Source: a virus
Length of the DNA: 53,810 nucleotides
IMG/VR virus record: IMGVR_UViG_3300044814_000019
Location: 1-53,810 of that record
Reading direction: 5' to 3' (one strand)
Position numbers and translations under genes: made by a program
The notes under the pieces: generated by a model
What the model was told of the DNA's origin: nothing
The model's database searches: none
What the model saw: the letters and a program-made list of their open reading frames with translations, nothing else
Shown: piece after piece, positions 46,015 through 53,810 of the stretch
How the letters are laid out: every line of letters begins with the position of its first letter
Position numbering within the stretch: the stretch's first letter is position 1

Positions 46015-46551
46015 ATGAAACTGTTTTGTAAGTTCAGCGCTGCGTTGCTGGTCGCGTTGATGCCGTTTTCCGCGGCTCTTGCGCAGACCGTCGTACAGGT
46101 TCCGTCGAACATAAACGCCGGAGTCGTTGCGGATCTCGGTAACGGCCCGACCGAAGTTCGCATGCTCCAAGGCAACATGGGGCTTTTCACTTCGCAAGGA
46201 TCTGGCATCGGCAGTGGGTCGACTACCACTATTACTTTGACGGCCAGCGCCGCCGCTAATCCGCCGTGTGTTGGGTGCTTAATATCGGGCACCGGCGTCA
46301 CGTCGGGGACGACCGTGACGGCGTTCAACGGCACCACGACGATTACCACGAATACGTCGCAGACAATTGCCGCCAGCACGGCGTTGTCGTGGGGCAAGGC
46401 GTGTCCGTCAGCGCCACCTTCGGCACCGCTCGCGTTGGTGCAGGCCGCAGTCGGTTCCGATCTCCCGATGTACACGCAAGCGCGCGTATGCGCATACGGC
46501 GGAAACGGTCCCGGCGGTCTGTACACTCAGTACGCCATCGGGGCGCACTAA
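46015..46551 (+). CDS. Signal-peptide protein, paralogue of the 52835 N-terminal domain
   Basis: 178 residues. Signal peptide MKLFCKFSAALLVALMPFSA then ALA/QT. The mature part aligns along its length with the first ~170 residues of the gene at 52835 (VADLGNGPTEVRM; LFTSQGSG; LISGTGVTSGTTVTAFNGTT; SWGKACPS; MYTQARVCA). The ...GTTVTAFNGTTTIT motif is typical of a tail-fibre beta module. Probably a free version of the fibre's head domain. Confidence 0.68.
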   Translation: MKLFCKFSAALLVALMPFSAALAQTVVQVPSNINAGVVADLGNGPTEVRMLQGNMGLFTSQGSGIGSGSTTTITLTASAAANPPCVGCLISGTGVTSGTTVTAFNGTTTITTNTSQTIAASTALSWGKACPSAPPSAPLALVQAAVGSDLPMYTQARVCAYGGNGPGGLYTQYAIGAH

Positions 46552-46628
46552 GTAGCTGGTTTGTTCTGGGCTGCCGTGTTCGCGTTGCCGTGCCTTAAGC
46601 GGGGCAATCAGCAAAAAGGTAAAGCCTG

Positions 46629-46940
46629 ATGGTCGCCAATCCCATAAAGACCATACCGCGCAGCTATCAGTCATGGGTCGCGCTCGCCGCGACGCCTGCG
46701 ACTGATTTTGAGCTGGACGCAGGCAGGTACGGCTTGACCGTGCAAACTGCCGGCTTTACGAGCTATCAGCTCCAGAGGTTGTTGCCCGATGGCGCGACGT
46801 ACGCGCCTGTCATGCCGGTAGCTGCCGCAGCGGGGTACACGGTGCTCGATTTGCCGGCGGGGCGGTACAGCATGGTTGTGGTCGGCGCAACTGCGTTTAC
46901 CGGTCTGATTGAAAAGATCGACACAGGGCGCGCACGATGA
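46629..46940 (+). CDS. Small virion protein
   Basis: 103 residues; AAAAAGG before the ATG. Beta-sandwich-like (LDAGRYGLTVQTAGFTSYQL; YTVLDLPAGRYSMVVVGATA). No signal peptide, unlike its neighbours, so it acts as an intracellular virion part. Four-base overlap with the next gene. Confidence 0.63.
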   Translation: MVANPIKTIPRSYQSWVALAATPATDFELDAGRYGLTVQTAGFTSYQLQRLLPDGATYAPVMPVAAAAGYTVLDLPAGRYSMVVVGATAFTGLIEKIDTGRAR

Positions 46941-47680
46941 AAAAACTCTTGCTTTTTGTTTTGCTGGCGTTGAGTGCGCTGTCTGCGCCCGCGAACGCGC
47001 AACAAGCGTCGTCAGCTTTCATTGTGTCGTCATGCGGTACACTTCCGGCCGGACTGACGTACGCCGCTGGGCAGTTCGGCATCCTCACGATGGATACGAC
47101 GGGAAAGCTCTGCGATAGCGCCACTGGCGGCGGAGGAGGTGGAGGCGCCATCACAGCTGCATCCGGCTCCTATGCCTCCGGGGCGCTGTCATCCGGTTCC
47201 GTGGTGGACCTCGGTTCGCAAGCCGATGCCGCCTGTGGAACGGCAACGGGTACGTGCTCGCTCATTGCGCTGCAGAAGTTCAATAATACGGCGACTAATT
47301 CGGCAATCCCCGCTGGTTCTGCAATCATCGGGCAAACTGGAATCGACCAAACTACTCCTGGTACCACTAACAAAGTTACCGTAGGTGCTCTGCCGCGTGC
47401 AGCTCGCAACACTCCTGGCTGTACAGTCGGAGCGACATCTGGGACATGCCTAGCTGCCGCTACTGCTATCACATTCCTGCAGATTCAGAACACATCGACG
47501 GCTAATACCGTGGCCTGCAACATAGTTGGCGGTACAGCTGTTCTCAACTCGGCGACCTCCGTACAGCTTGCTGTCGGCCAGTCGGCGTCATGGGGTCCGA
47601 ACACAGGCGGGGTGCCGAGCGGTGCGATCAATTGTATTGCCTCCGGGGCTTCTACACCGCTTTATGTTGAATGGAACTAG
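46937..47680 (+). CDS. Signal-peptide tail-module protein
   Basis: 247 residues. Signal peptide MKKLLLFVLLALSALSAPANA, cut before QQA. Followed by Gly-rich hinge (GGGGGGG) and a beta-rich, Cys-containing body. ATGA-coupled. Probably a fibre or surface protein; function not identifiable. Confidence 0.66.
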   Translation: MKKLLLFVLLALSALSAPANAQQASSAFIVSSCGTLPAGLTYAAGQFGILTMDTTGKLCDSATGGGGGGGAITAASGSYASGALSSGSVVDLGSQADAACGTATGTCSLIALQKFNNTATNSAIPAGSAIIGQTGIDQTTPGTTNKVTVGALPRAARNTPGCTVGATSGTCLAAATAITFLQIQNTSTANTVACNIVGGTAVLNSATSVQLAVGQSASWGPNTGGVPSGAINCIASGASTPLYVEWN

Positions 47681-47683
47681 GCC

Positions 47684-49141
47684 ATGAAAACCAAAAATCT
47701 ATTGGTTACCATCGCGTTTGGGGCGTGCTTTACGCTTGCTCTTGCGGTTGGCACGCAGGGACAGATTCAGCCCCCTCCGGGAAGCGGTGGCGGTAGCACA
47801 CCCGGCGGCTCGACGACGCAATGTCAGTACAACAACGCCGGTGCGTTTGGCGGCATCACTGGCTGCACAACTAACGGCACGGCGGTAACGCTGGTTGCTC
47901 CGGTGTTGGGCACGCCAGCAAGCGGAGTTGGGACTAACCTAACGGGCGTGCCGTTGACTACAGGCGTGACCGGAAATCTTCCGGTCACAAATTTGAACTC
48001 TGGCACTGCCGCGTCCTCGACAACATTCTGGCGCGGGGATGCAACTTGGGCAACACCGGCAGGGAGTGGGTCTCCAGGTGGATCAACGACTCAACTTCAA
48101 TATAATAATGCTGGCGCGTTCGCCGGAATTACTGACTGGACAACAGCCGGAACTACCGATCTTACCGGCCTGACCGGCAGCACTCTATCGGTTAATGGTG
48201 CTACAATCGGCACCAATAAATTTGCTGTGCTCGGCAAGACAGGCATAGGCGTTGGCAATCAGTCGGCCGCAAGCGTTTTTGGTACGGCTGGATATAATTT
48301 AGCGCAGCCAACTGGCACTGATACCGACACTGCTTCAACTGGAACGATTGCCCTCACATATGTAAATTCCTGGGGCTCCCGCACACTCGCCGCAAGCAGC
48401 GCCACGACACTGACGACAGTGGCGGGTAACTTTTTTGATGTTCCGGCTGCTGGCACGAATGTCACGTTTACCAATTCAGCACCTTCTGCAATTTTCAACA
48501 GTTCTGGGGTTGCTGGGTCGATAGTCGGATTTTCCGCCCCAGGAAACACAACAGCTTTTCGTTCTTATATGATGATTGCAAATAATACGGGAGTTAAGTT
48601 TCAGCGTTGGACTGATAATTTTGCTGCTCCTGCTGCAAGTGTATGGACTACTGATAATTCTCAGGGTAACGATACGTTTAATGTTTCAAATATCCTTACT
48701 GTTGCTGGAAACGCTATTATCAGCGGCCCTGCTTCCGCGACGTTTCAATTTGGTGCAGCAGCCGCTGCTTCGCCTGTAGCTCAAATTGCCAGAGCGCAGC
48801 CTTCGCGAGCCGGCACTGACACAAACGTCGGCGGTGCTAGTATTACATTTCAATCTGGTAATGGAACTGGAACCGGAACGCTTTCAGCAATTGCTCTGCA
48901 ATCGCCTATTGCTGTCGGCAGCGGCACTGGAGCGCAGACGCAGACTACAGGCCTGACAATTAAAGGCGGCACCGCCGTTCTGTCTGGTTACACAGTTTCA
49001 ACCCTACCCGCATCACCGACTACAGGCGCCATGGCTTATGTTACCGATGCTGTCGCTTGTACTTTTTTAGCAACTGTTACCGGCGGCGGTTCAACATTCT
49101 GCCCGGTTATTTGGACTGGCACAGCTTGGCAGGGCTCGTAA
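47684..49141 (+). CDS. Signal-peptide tail fibre-like protein with repeats
   Basis: 485 residues. Signal peptide [20 protein letters not shown] then AVGTQG/Q. Contains two copies of a [17 protein letters not shown] module (at about residues 43 and 130), which in other phages recurs in tail fibres. Thr/Gly/Ala-rich throughout. Likely receptor-binding or fibre shaft. Confidence 0.7.
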   Translation: MKTKNLLVTIAFGACFTLALAVGTQGQIQPPPGSGGGSTPGGSTTQCQYNNAGAFGGITGCTTNGTAVTLVAPVLGTPASGVGTNLTGVPLTTGVTGNLPVTNLNSGTAASSTTFWRGDATWATPAGSGSPGGSTTQLQYNNAGAFAGITDWTTAGTTDLTGLTGSTLSVNGATIGTNKFAVLGKTGIGVGNQSAASVFGTAGYNLAQPTGTDTDTASTGTIALTYVNSWGSRTLAASSATTLTTVAGNFFDVPAAGTNVTFTNSAPSAIFNSSGVAGSIVGFSAPGNTTAFRSYMMIANNTGVKFQRWTDNFAAPAASVWTTDNSQGNDTFNVSNILTVAGNAIISGPASATFQFGAAAAASPVAQIARAQPSRAGTDTNVGGASITFQSGNGTGTGTLSAIALQSPIAVGSGTGAQTQTTGLTIKGGTAVLSGYTVSTLPASPTTGAMAYVTDAVACTFLATVTGGGSTFCPVIWTGTAWQGS

Positions 49142-50218
49142 ATGCTAAAGTGTGTTTTATCGCTGATTATTAGTTCGGCGCTCGCTTGGAGTGCGCATGG
49201 CGTACAACTTCCAATTCCGGGCCTATGGCAGCCGCCAGCAATATCGGCGGATGGCAGCAAGATTTATATCCCGACATTTCCAGATAGCATTCTTGGGTCC
49301 CCGCCAGGATACTACCATTCGTCATATGATACCGGAAATACGTGGGTAAGGCAGGCCGGGTCGGGGAATAGGTTCTGGGTTGTTGGCTGCGCATCATCTG
49401 ATGGAACTATTGTTTATGGCGCTGATCAGAGCAGCAACGGTCTTGGCTCGATTTGGAAATCAATTGATAGCGGCGTTACGTGGGCGCAAACCAATAGTCC
49501 GCTAAAAGCATGGCAGCAGGTTTCCTGTTCAAGCGACGGGACAAAACTTGTTGGCTGCATTGGCTCACAAGGGGCGCAGGACGATTTATTTACATCAATC
49601 GACGGTGGAGTAACTTGGGTAGATCAAACAGGGTCGTTAACGCGTAATTGGTTGTTTTGCGTTATATCTGGCGACGGCGCCAAAATAGCCGCAACCAATT
49701 GGCTAGCGCACGGCCCCAACGGCGACGGTAAGGTTTACATATCAACCAACTGGCAAAGCGGGAGTCCTGTTTGGACAGGCAGCAATGCATCTGCAAATGG
49801 CTCTACGTTTGCTACGCCGAATTATTCTCGCGATGGATCGACGCTCTACGCTGCGTATAACGCTAACGGCAGCACCAGTCACATTTACAAAACGACCGAC
49901 AATGGTGCGAATTGGATTGACGTAAATCCTCCTGGGGGGACGACAAATCAGCGAAATTGGGGGTGGGTTGCGTGCTCAGCCAACGGACAGCGCGTCGTCG
50001 CATCAACCCTAGGACCGCGCACAGCATTTGTCTCAAACGATTTCGGTGCAACATGGACAGCATTCAATCCACAGCCTTACGGTCCGGCTGGATGGCAGGC
50101 ATCCTTCTTGGCTGTCTCCGATAATGGACTTGTCATCGTAAACGCTGGCTACGCCGGATACGTCAGCGTCTCTACGGACGGCGGCGCTCATTTTAACGTT
50201 ACTCAGGCAGTCAACTAA
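49142..50218 (+). CDS. Signal-peptide BNR/Asp-box beta-propeller protein
   Basis: 358 residues. Signal peptide MLKCVLSLIISSALAWSAHG. Five Asp-box motifs (S/T-x-D-x-G-x-x-W): SIDSGVTW (residue 107), SIDGGVTW (152), TTDNGANW (251), SNDFGATW (298), STDGGAHF (344). This is the mark of a sialidase-like beta-propeller. The catalytic Arg triad cannot be confirmed, so it may be glycan-binding only. Expected on the tail tip. Confidence 0.78.
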   Translation: MLKCVLSLIISSALAWSAHGVQLPIPGLWQPPAISADGSKIYIPTFPDSILGSPPGYYHSSYDTGNTWVRQAGSGNRFWVVGCASSDGTIVYGADQSSNGLGSIWKSIDSGVTWAQTNSPLKAWQQVSCSSDGTKLVGCIGSQGAQDDLFTSIDGGVTWVDQTGSLTRNWLFCVISGDGAKIAATNWLAHGPNGDGKVYISTNWQSGSPVWTGSNASANGSTFATPNYSRDGSTLYAAYNANGSTSHIYKTTDNGANWIDVNPPGGTTNQRNWGWVACSANGQRVVASTLGPRTAFVSNDFGATWTAFNPQPYGPAGWQASFLAVSDNGLVIVNAGYAGYVSVSTDGGAHFNVTQAVN

Positions 50219-50219
50219 C

Positions 50220-52808
50220 ATGAAAAAACGCATCCTCCCCCTTCTCGGCACCCTCCTAATCATCAGCGCCCTATCTGCATCGGCGTTCAGCGGGCCGGTC
50301 GAGGACGCGGCACTACAGTCGGGCTTCAACTCCTGGCGGCAGAACGGGAAGAACTTCCCGCTAGCGCAACTCAAGACGTGGCTCGCCGCAACCGCACCGA
50401 AAGGGCAGGCTGGACCACAGGGCGCCCCCGGTCCTATGGGATTGCAGGGACCGTCTGGGCCACAGGGTCCCGTCGGTTCGCAGGGGCCGGCTGGCGATCA
50501 GGTGGCGTGGAACGTGCATGGCACGGCAACATCGTTTGTGAATAGCACTTCATCCGTTGGAACAAATCTGACCAATTCATTCGGTTCGGCAGCAATGCCG
50601 TTTATGAATGTTTTCAAAACTGCTCAGCAGTGGTTTACGCGGACAGCAAGCATTGGTGATACCAACGAGGAAGCGTATCTCTACGCCAATGTTCTCGATG
50701 CCAATGGATACGCAACCAAGCTAACCGGCAATCCAACCGGGACATTTAACGCGACGTTCAACGGCACGACGACCATGGTGGTGAACTCGCCGACCAGCGG
50801 GGTAACTCCGTGGTTGGGCGGAACTCTAAACGTCGCCGGATCGCCAACTGTTACTGCTTGCCCGGTCGCAGGCTGTGGTGGGACGGGCAGTTATACGATT
50901 TCCGCCACTGTTTCCTCCGCCACGACCTCGGTCATTGAGAGCCCGACATTTACCCAACTTTCGATGGGGGTGCTAGGAGAGGTATCTACATTCGCGAGTC
51001 CATTTTATCCTGGCGGGAACGGCTCGTGGCTGTTCAAGTGGGATGGAAACGATTGTGCTGGATCGACCTGTTTTGAGTACCATAACGATGCAACTCTTGC
51101 GAGCCATTCATGCTCAGGTGGAACTTGCACCGACGTTCTGAATGTATCGCCAAGCTCAGGTGGCATTCGCGTATTTGAAACAGGCACCGGAGTAACGGCG
51201 CCGACCAACATTCGTCTTGTGCAGACGGCGCAGTACAACGCATTGAGCAGCGCGCAAAAAACCTCATTCGACAGCGGTGGAATATTTTTCAACCCCGACA
51301 GCACGAAGTACGACAAGCAGTTTCGCGGCTTCCGCATGATGGGGTGGAACCGCACGATAACTAGTATGGTGACTTCGTGGTCACAGAGATCGACTGTTGG
51401 GTGGGTATTCTGGCAGGATGGGATAAAATATAATTTCGACGTGCCGATAGAGGTGCAGCTTTCTTACTGCAACCAGCTTCACGGAGAGTGCTGGCTAAAC
51501 TCCCCCTGTATCGCTGATCAAGCGTACTACACCAGCGAAGCAACTTTCGTTCTGGCCAACCTTAACAGCGATCTTCCGGTTGTTCACGAAGCCTGCAATG
51601 AACAGTGGAACGGCGGTTCATTTCCTTCAGCGCTGCTTGCTGCGCAAAACACCAATGGTGCCGCTCTTTTTACCACTTGTACTGCTCTAAGCACGTTTCA
51701 GTGCAGGCTTGATTACAATGTCTATCAGGCCGTGACTTCATCGCTGATCTGGAAAAGCATTTGGACGGGCGGAAATGCAAGTCGCCTCACCATGGTTATG
51801 GGCGGTCAGTTTGGAAATCCGGGGGGCATAGATTTACCAAAATGCCAAATGCTTGCTACAGCGGACGGCGGTTCGTCGTACTGGACCGGACAGGCTTGCA
51901 GTCACGTCGATGCTGATGCGACTGCACCTTATTTCCCGGTTGGGTCGTTCGCCGGCATGTCGCCGCTGGCATGGACTGCCGATTCGGATGGTGGCTTGGC
52001 CCGTGTCTACACGCAACTTACATCCGGCACTTTGATCCCGAGCTCCAATGTCGCCGGTAACTGTGGCAATGGTGCGGGCATTACTTGCGGCGGCCCTGTT
52101 AACTACACTCTGACAACGGGGCTTAGCTTGAGCGCTGCCCCGGCAAATGGCTTCTGCATCGCCGCGACGTTCAATCAAATCGGTAGCACAAATCCTCACA
52201 TTGCGATAGATTCTCTCGGGTCTCTCCCGGTTATGGGGATGGACGGAGTTGTTGTGAACGCCATCCAAGCGCAGCAGTATGCATTGTGCTACACAACGGC
52301 AACTGCATCTGGCTCCGTAACTCCGCAATGGCAATTGAACGCCCCGCGATTTCCTTGTGGCACCAGTGAAATGGATTGCCAGGGAGTTTTGACTGCGTTG
52401 GCAAACACAACGGTTGCACAAGTATTCGGCATTAAGCTAATTGGTTACGAAGGCGGACAGACTTATAATGACCCGTGCGCCAATAGCGGCAATACGGCGT
52501 ATTGTGGAAACGCAGGCCATCCGGACGTTTTGCAAGAAACACTGCAAACGAACTTCAATCTTTCAACTCAAATGGGGCAGGCATACTCAGCATGGCTTGA
52601 TGAGCAAAAAGCTAACGGCATGGTTGATCTTTACCAGCTATCGGATAGCGGTCCTTGGTTGACAGACGGTTCCTTGTTGGGGCAAACTAACTACTTCCCG
52701 TTCAATCCAGGGACTTATTCGAGTAGCACACCAACCGCACGACAAAACGCCATTTACACCTGGATTCTAGCCAACCCATGTTGGTGGGCTGGCTGTACGA
52801 TAAATTAG
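50220..52808 (+). CDS. Signal-peptide collagen-like protein with glycoside-hydrolase-like motifs
   Basis: 862 residues. Signal peptide MKKRILPLLGTLLIISALSA then SAFS. Residues ~60-95 form about a dozen Gly-x-y collagen repeats (GPQGAPGPMGLQGPSGPQGP), typical of trimeric fibres. The C-terminal two-thirds carry HEACNEQWNGGSF with Glu461 and IGYEGGQTYNDPC with Glu744, which resemble acid/base and nucleophile motifs of clan A glycoside hydrolases (NE.W; YEGGQ). A capsule- or polysaccharide-degrading tailspike is likely; the spacing of the two Glu is wider than usual. Confidence 0.72.
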   Translation: MKKRILPLLGTLLIISALSASAFSGPVEDAALQSGFNSWRQNGKNFPLAQLKTWLAATAPKGQAGPQGAPGPMGLQGPSGPQGPVGSQGPAGDQVAWNVHGTATSFVNSTSSVGTNLTNSFGSAAMPFMNVFKTAQQWFTRTASIGDTNEEAYLYANVLDANGYATKLTGNPTGTFNATFNGTTTMVVNSPTSGVTPWLGGTLNVAGSPTVTACPVAGCGGTGSYTISATVSSATTSVIESPTFTQLSMGVLGEVSTFASPFYPGGNGSWLFKWDGNDCAGSTCFEYHNDATLASHSCSGGTCTDVLNVSPSSGGIRVFETGTGVTAPTNIRLVQTAQYNALSSAQKTSFDSGGIFFNPDSTKYDKQFRGFRMMGWNRTITSMVTSWSQRSTVGWVFWQDGIKYNFDVPIEVQLSYCNQLHGECWLNSPCIADQAYYTSEATFVLANLNSDLPVVHEACNEQWNGGSFPSALLAAQNTNGAALFTTCTALSTFQCRLDYNVYQAVTSSLIWKSIWTGGNASRLTMVMGGQFGNPGGIDLPKCQMLATADGGSSYWTGQACSHVDADATAPYFPVGSFAGMSPLAWTADSDGGLARVYTQLTSGTLIPSSNVAGNCGNGAGITCGGPVNYTLTTGLSLSAAPANGFCIAATFNQIGSTNPHIAIDSLGSLPVMGMDGVVVNAIQAQQYALCYTTATASGSVTPQWQLNAPRFPCGTSEMDCQGVLTALANTTVAQVFGIKLIGYEGGQTYNDPCANSGNTAYCGNAGHPDVLQETLQTNFNLSTQMGQAYSAWLDEQKANGMVDLYQLSDSGPWLTDGSLLGQTNYFPFNPGTYSSSTPTARQNAIYTWILANPCWWAGCTIN

Positions 52809-52834
52809 ATTGACGAGCGAGGCCGAGTATCCAG

Positions 52835-53810
52835 ATGAAAAAGCTCTTAGTCGCTCTATCAGTGCTATGCTGTACAGCGGTATCCGCGCTGGCGCAGAGC
52901 GCCGTCACGTTACCGATTGCTGCGAACGCCGTCGCCGACATCGGCAACGGCCCCATAAAAGTCCGCATGGTCGCGGGCAACGCGTCAATTTTCACGTCAC
53001 AAGGATCTGGCACTGGCAGCACGTCCGGCGCGTCTACAGCTTTGACGCTAACTGCGACGCCTGCAACACCACCGATCGTTGGCGGCCTGATTTCCGGCGT
53101 GGGTATCACATCAGGAACGACGGTCATCGCGTACAACGGTACGACGGGCATCACTTTGTCGGCCGCGATGACCGTAGCCGGCGGTACGGCGGTTGCGTGG
53201 GGTGCCGCGTGTCCGTCGACGCCGCCCAGCAACGTAATTCAAGCGTCACCCCAAGCCGACTACTACATTATGTACACGCAAGCCCGCGTGTGCGCAGTCT
53301 CGCCGGGCGGTCCGGTAAATACGCTTTTGATTGATCCGATTTTTTACGACCAAGCGACGCAGGGCGGTGGCGCCGGCCTAGTCGGATCAGTGTCCAATTC
53401 CGATGGAACGTTGACAATTACGCCAACAACCGGAGTGGTTATAGCATCTATTGCTTTGGGGCACCCAAACACATGGACTTCCACGCAGACATTTTCCACT
53501 TCCCCACTTGTTCCGACAGCGGCGCCTGGAACCAATAACACTCAGGCTGCTTCGACCGCATTTGTGCAAGCAGCGACGGCAACTTTTCTCAATAGTTTAT
53601 GCACTACGGCTGGCGCGTTTCCTGTCTATAACACAGTCAGCGCTGCCTGGGTTTGCTCTACAGTCGGCGGCGCAGGTTCGCAAGCAGTCCTCGCCGGGCC
53701 TTTAACTATCAACCCGCAATCTGGAGTAATTCCAGGATTCACGATCAATCAATCTCTATCTGGCTCGTCCCTGCCGACCGGCAATGCCGCAAATCTGATC
53801 TTCATAACAG
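52835..53810 (+). CDS. Tail fibre-like protein, N-terminal part (continues at base 1)
   Basis: Opens with signal peptide MKKLLVALSVLCCTAVSALA then QSA. First ~170 residues are paralogous to the gene at 46015 (see there). A linker with a short coiled-coil-like segment (NTQAASTAFVQAATATFLNS) resembles the AxTxFV modules of phage fibres. Continues through the 127-bp overlap into 1-1152; total ~666 residues. Cut only by the window ends. Confidence 0.8.
   Translation, partial: MKKLLVALSVLCCTAVSALAQSAVTLPIAANAVADIGNGPIKVRMVAGNASIFTSQGSGTGSTSGASTALTLTATPATPPIVGGLISGVGITSGTTVIAYNGTTGITLSAAMTVAGGTAVAWGAACPSTPPSNVIQASPQADYYIMYTQARVCAVSPGGPVNTLLIDPIFYDQATQGGGAGLVGSVSNSDGTLTITPTTGVVIASIALGHPNTWTSTQTFSTSPLVPTAAPGTNNTQAASTAFVQAATATFLNSLCTTAGAFPVYNTVSAAWVCSTVGGAGSQAVLAGPLTINPQSGVIPGFTINQSLSGSSLPTGNAANLIFIT
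53684..53810. repeat. Second copy of the 127-bp terminal overlap
   Basis: Exact copy of bases 1-127; see that entry. The tail gene starting at 52835 runs through this copy and continues at base 1 in the same frame. Confidence 0.93.

Noticed and set aside
1-53810. tRNA genes, integrase or lysogeny module
   Set aside because: No cloverleaf-like sequence, integrase signature or CI/Cro-type repressor pair was found by eye; a tool search was not possible.
1-53810. Apparent excess of GTAC/CGTACG words
   Set aside because: A rough count over a few kilobases was near random expectation; a proper k-mer test was not possible here.

Overview
The window is a complete, circularly assembled genome of a tailed, podovirus-like (P22-type) bacteriophage of about 53.7 kb. 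The first 127 bases recur exactly as the last 127 bases (1-127 = 53684-53810), and an open reading frame runs through this join. The unique circle is therefore 53,683 bp, and the window is cut inside a tail gene. No integrase, excisionase, tRNA or CRISPR array was seen, so the phage looks lytic. The host is probably an alphaproteobacterium. The phage carries a GcrA-family regulator, which belongs to the alphaproteobacterial cell cycle, and an outer-membrane protein resembling the Omp25/Omp31 porins of Hyphomicrobiales such as Bradyrhizobium.

Layout, in order. 45.2 kb through the join to 7.8 kb (+): virion and tail-fibre genes, many with Sec signal peptides, including a BNR/Asp-box propeller and a collagen-like protein with glycoside-hydrolase-like motifs. 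5.8-8.3 kb (+): lysis cassette (M15-peptidase/double-psi-barrel endolysin and small membrane proteins), then the large terminase. 10.2-15.7 kb (-): portal, an overlapping small gene, a GroES-like protein, a probable scaffold and an outer-membrane beta-barrel. 15.8-21.0 kb (+): major capsid protein and P22-like head-completion and tail genes. 21.0-22.8 kb: VRR-NUC nuclease, ribbon-helix-helix protein, ejection protein and GNAT acetyltransferase on alternating strands. 22.8-37.0 kb (-): replication and early block with family-A DNA polymerase, DUF2815-like ssDNA-binding protein, DUF2800-like nuclease, HNH enzymes, DEVH helicase, C5 DNA methyltransferase, primase-helicase and many very small genes. 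37.2-40.0 kb (+): small early genes ending with gcrA. 40.1-44.5 kb (+): a 1340-residue ejection protein with a lytic transglycosylase domain and a possible small terminase. 44.4-45.1 kb (-): an HNH gene and a small gene.

The two early arms diverge from 36,972-37,185, which holds an array of GTRAATTYAC-like sites and is the best candidate for the master control region or origin. Three kinds of repeated cis-element tie the genome together: sigma70-like promoters (TTGACA, 17 bp, TACGNT); an 18-bp leader (AAACCGCTGGAGAGCGCA) directly in front of five early genes; and the motif AATGTATGACA in intergenic regions only. The points most worth following are the run of signal-peptide-bearing tail genes, the phage GcrA, the host-like porin, the operator array, and a long second reading frame inside the methyltransferase gene.
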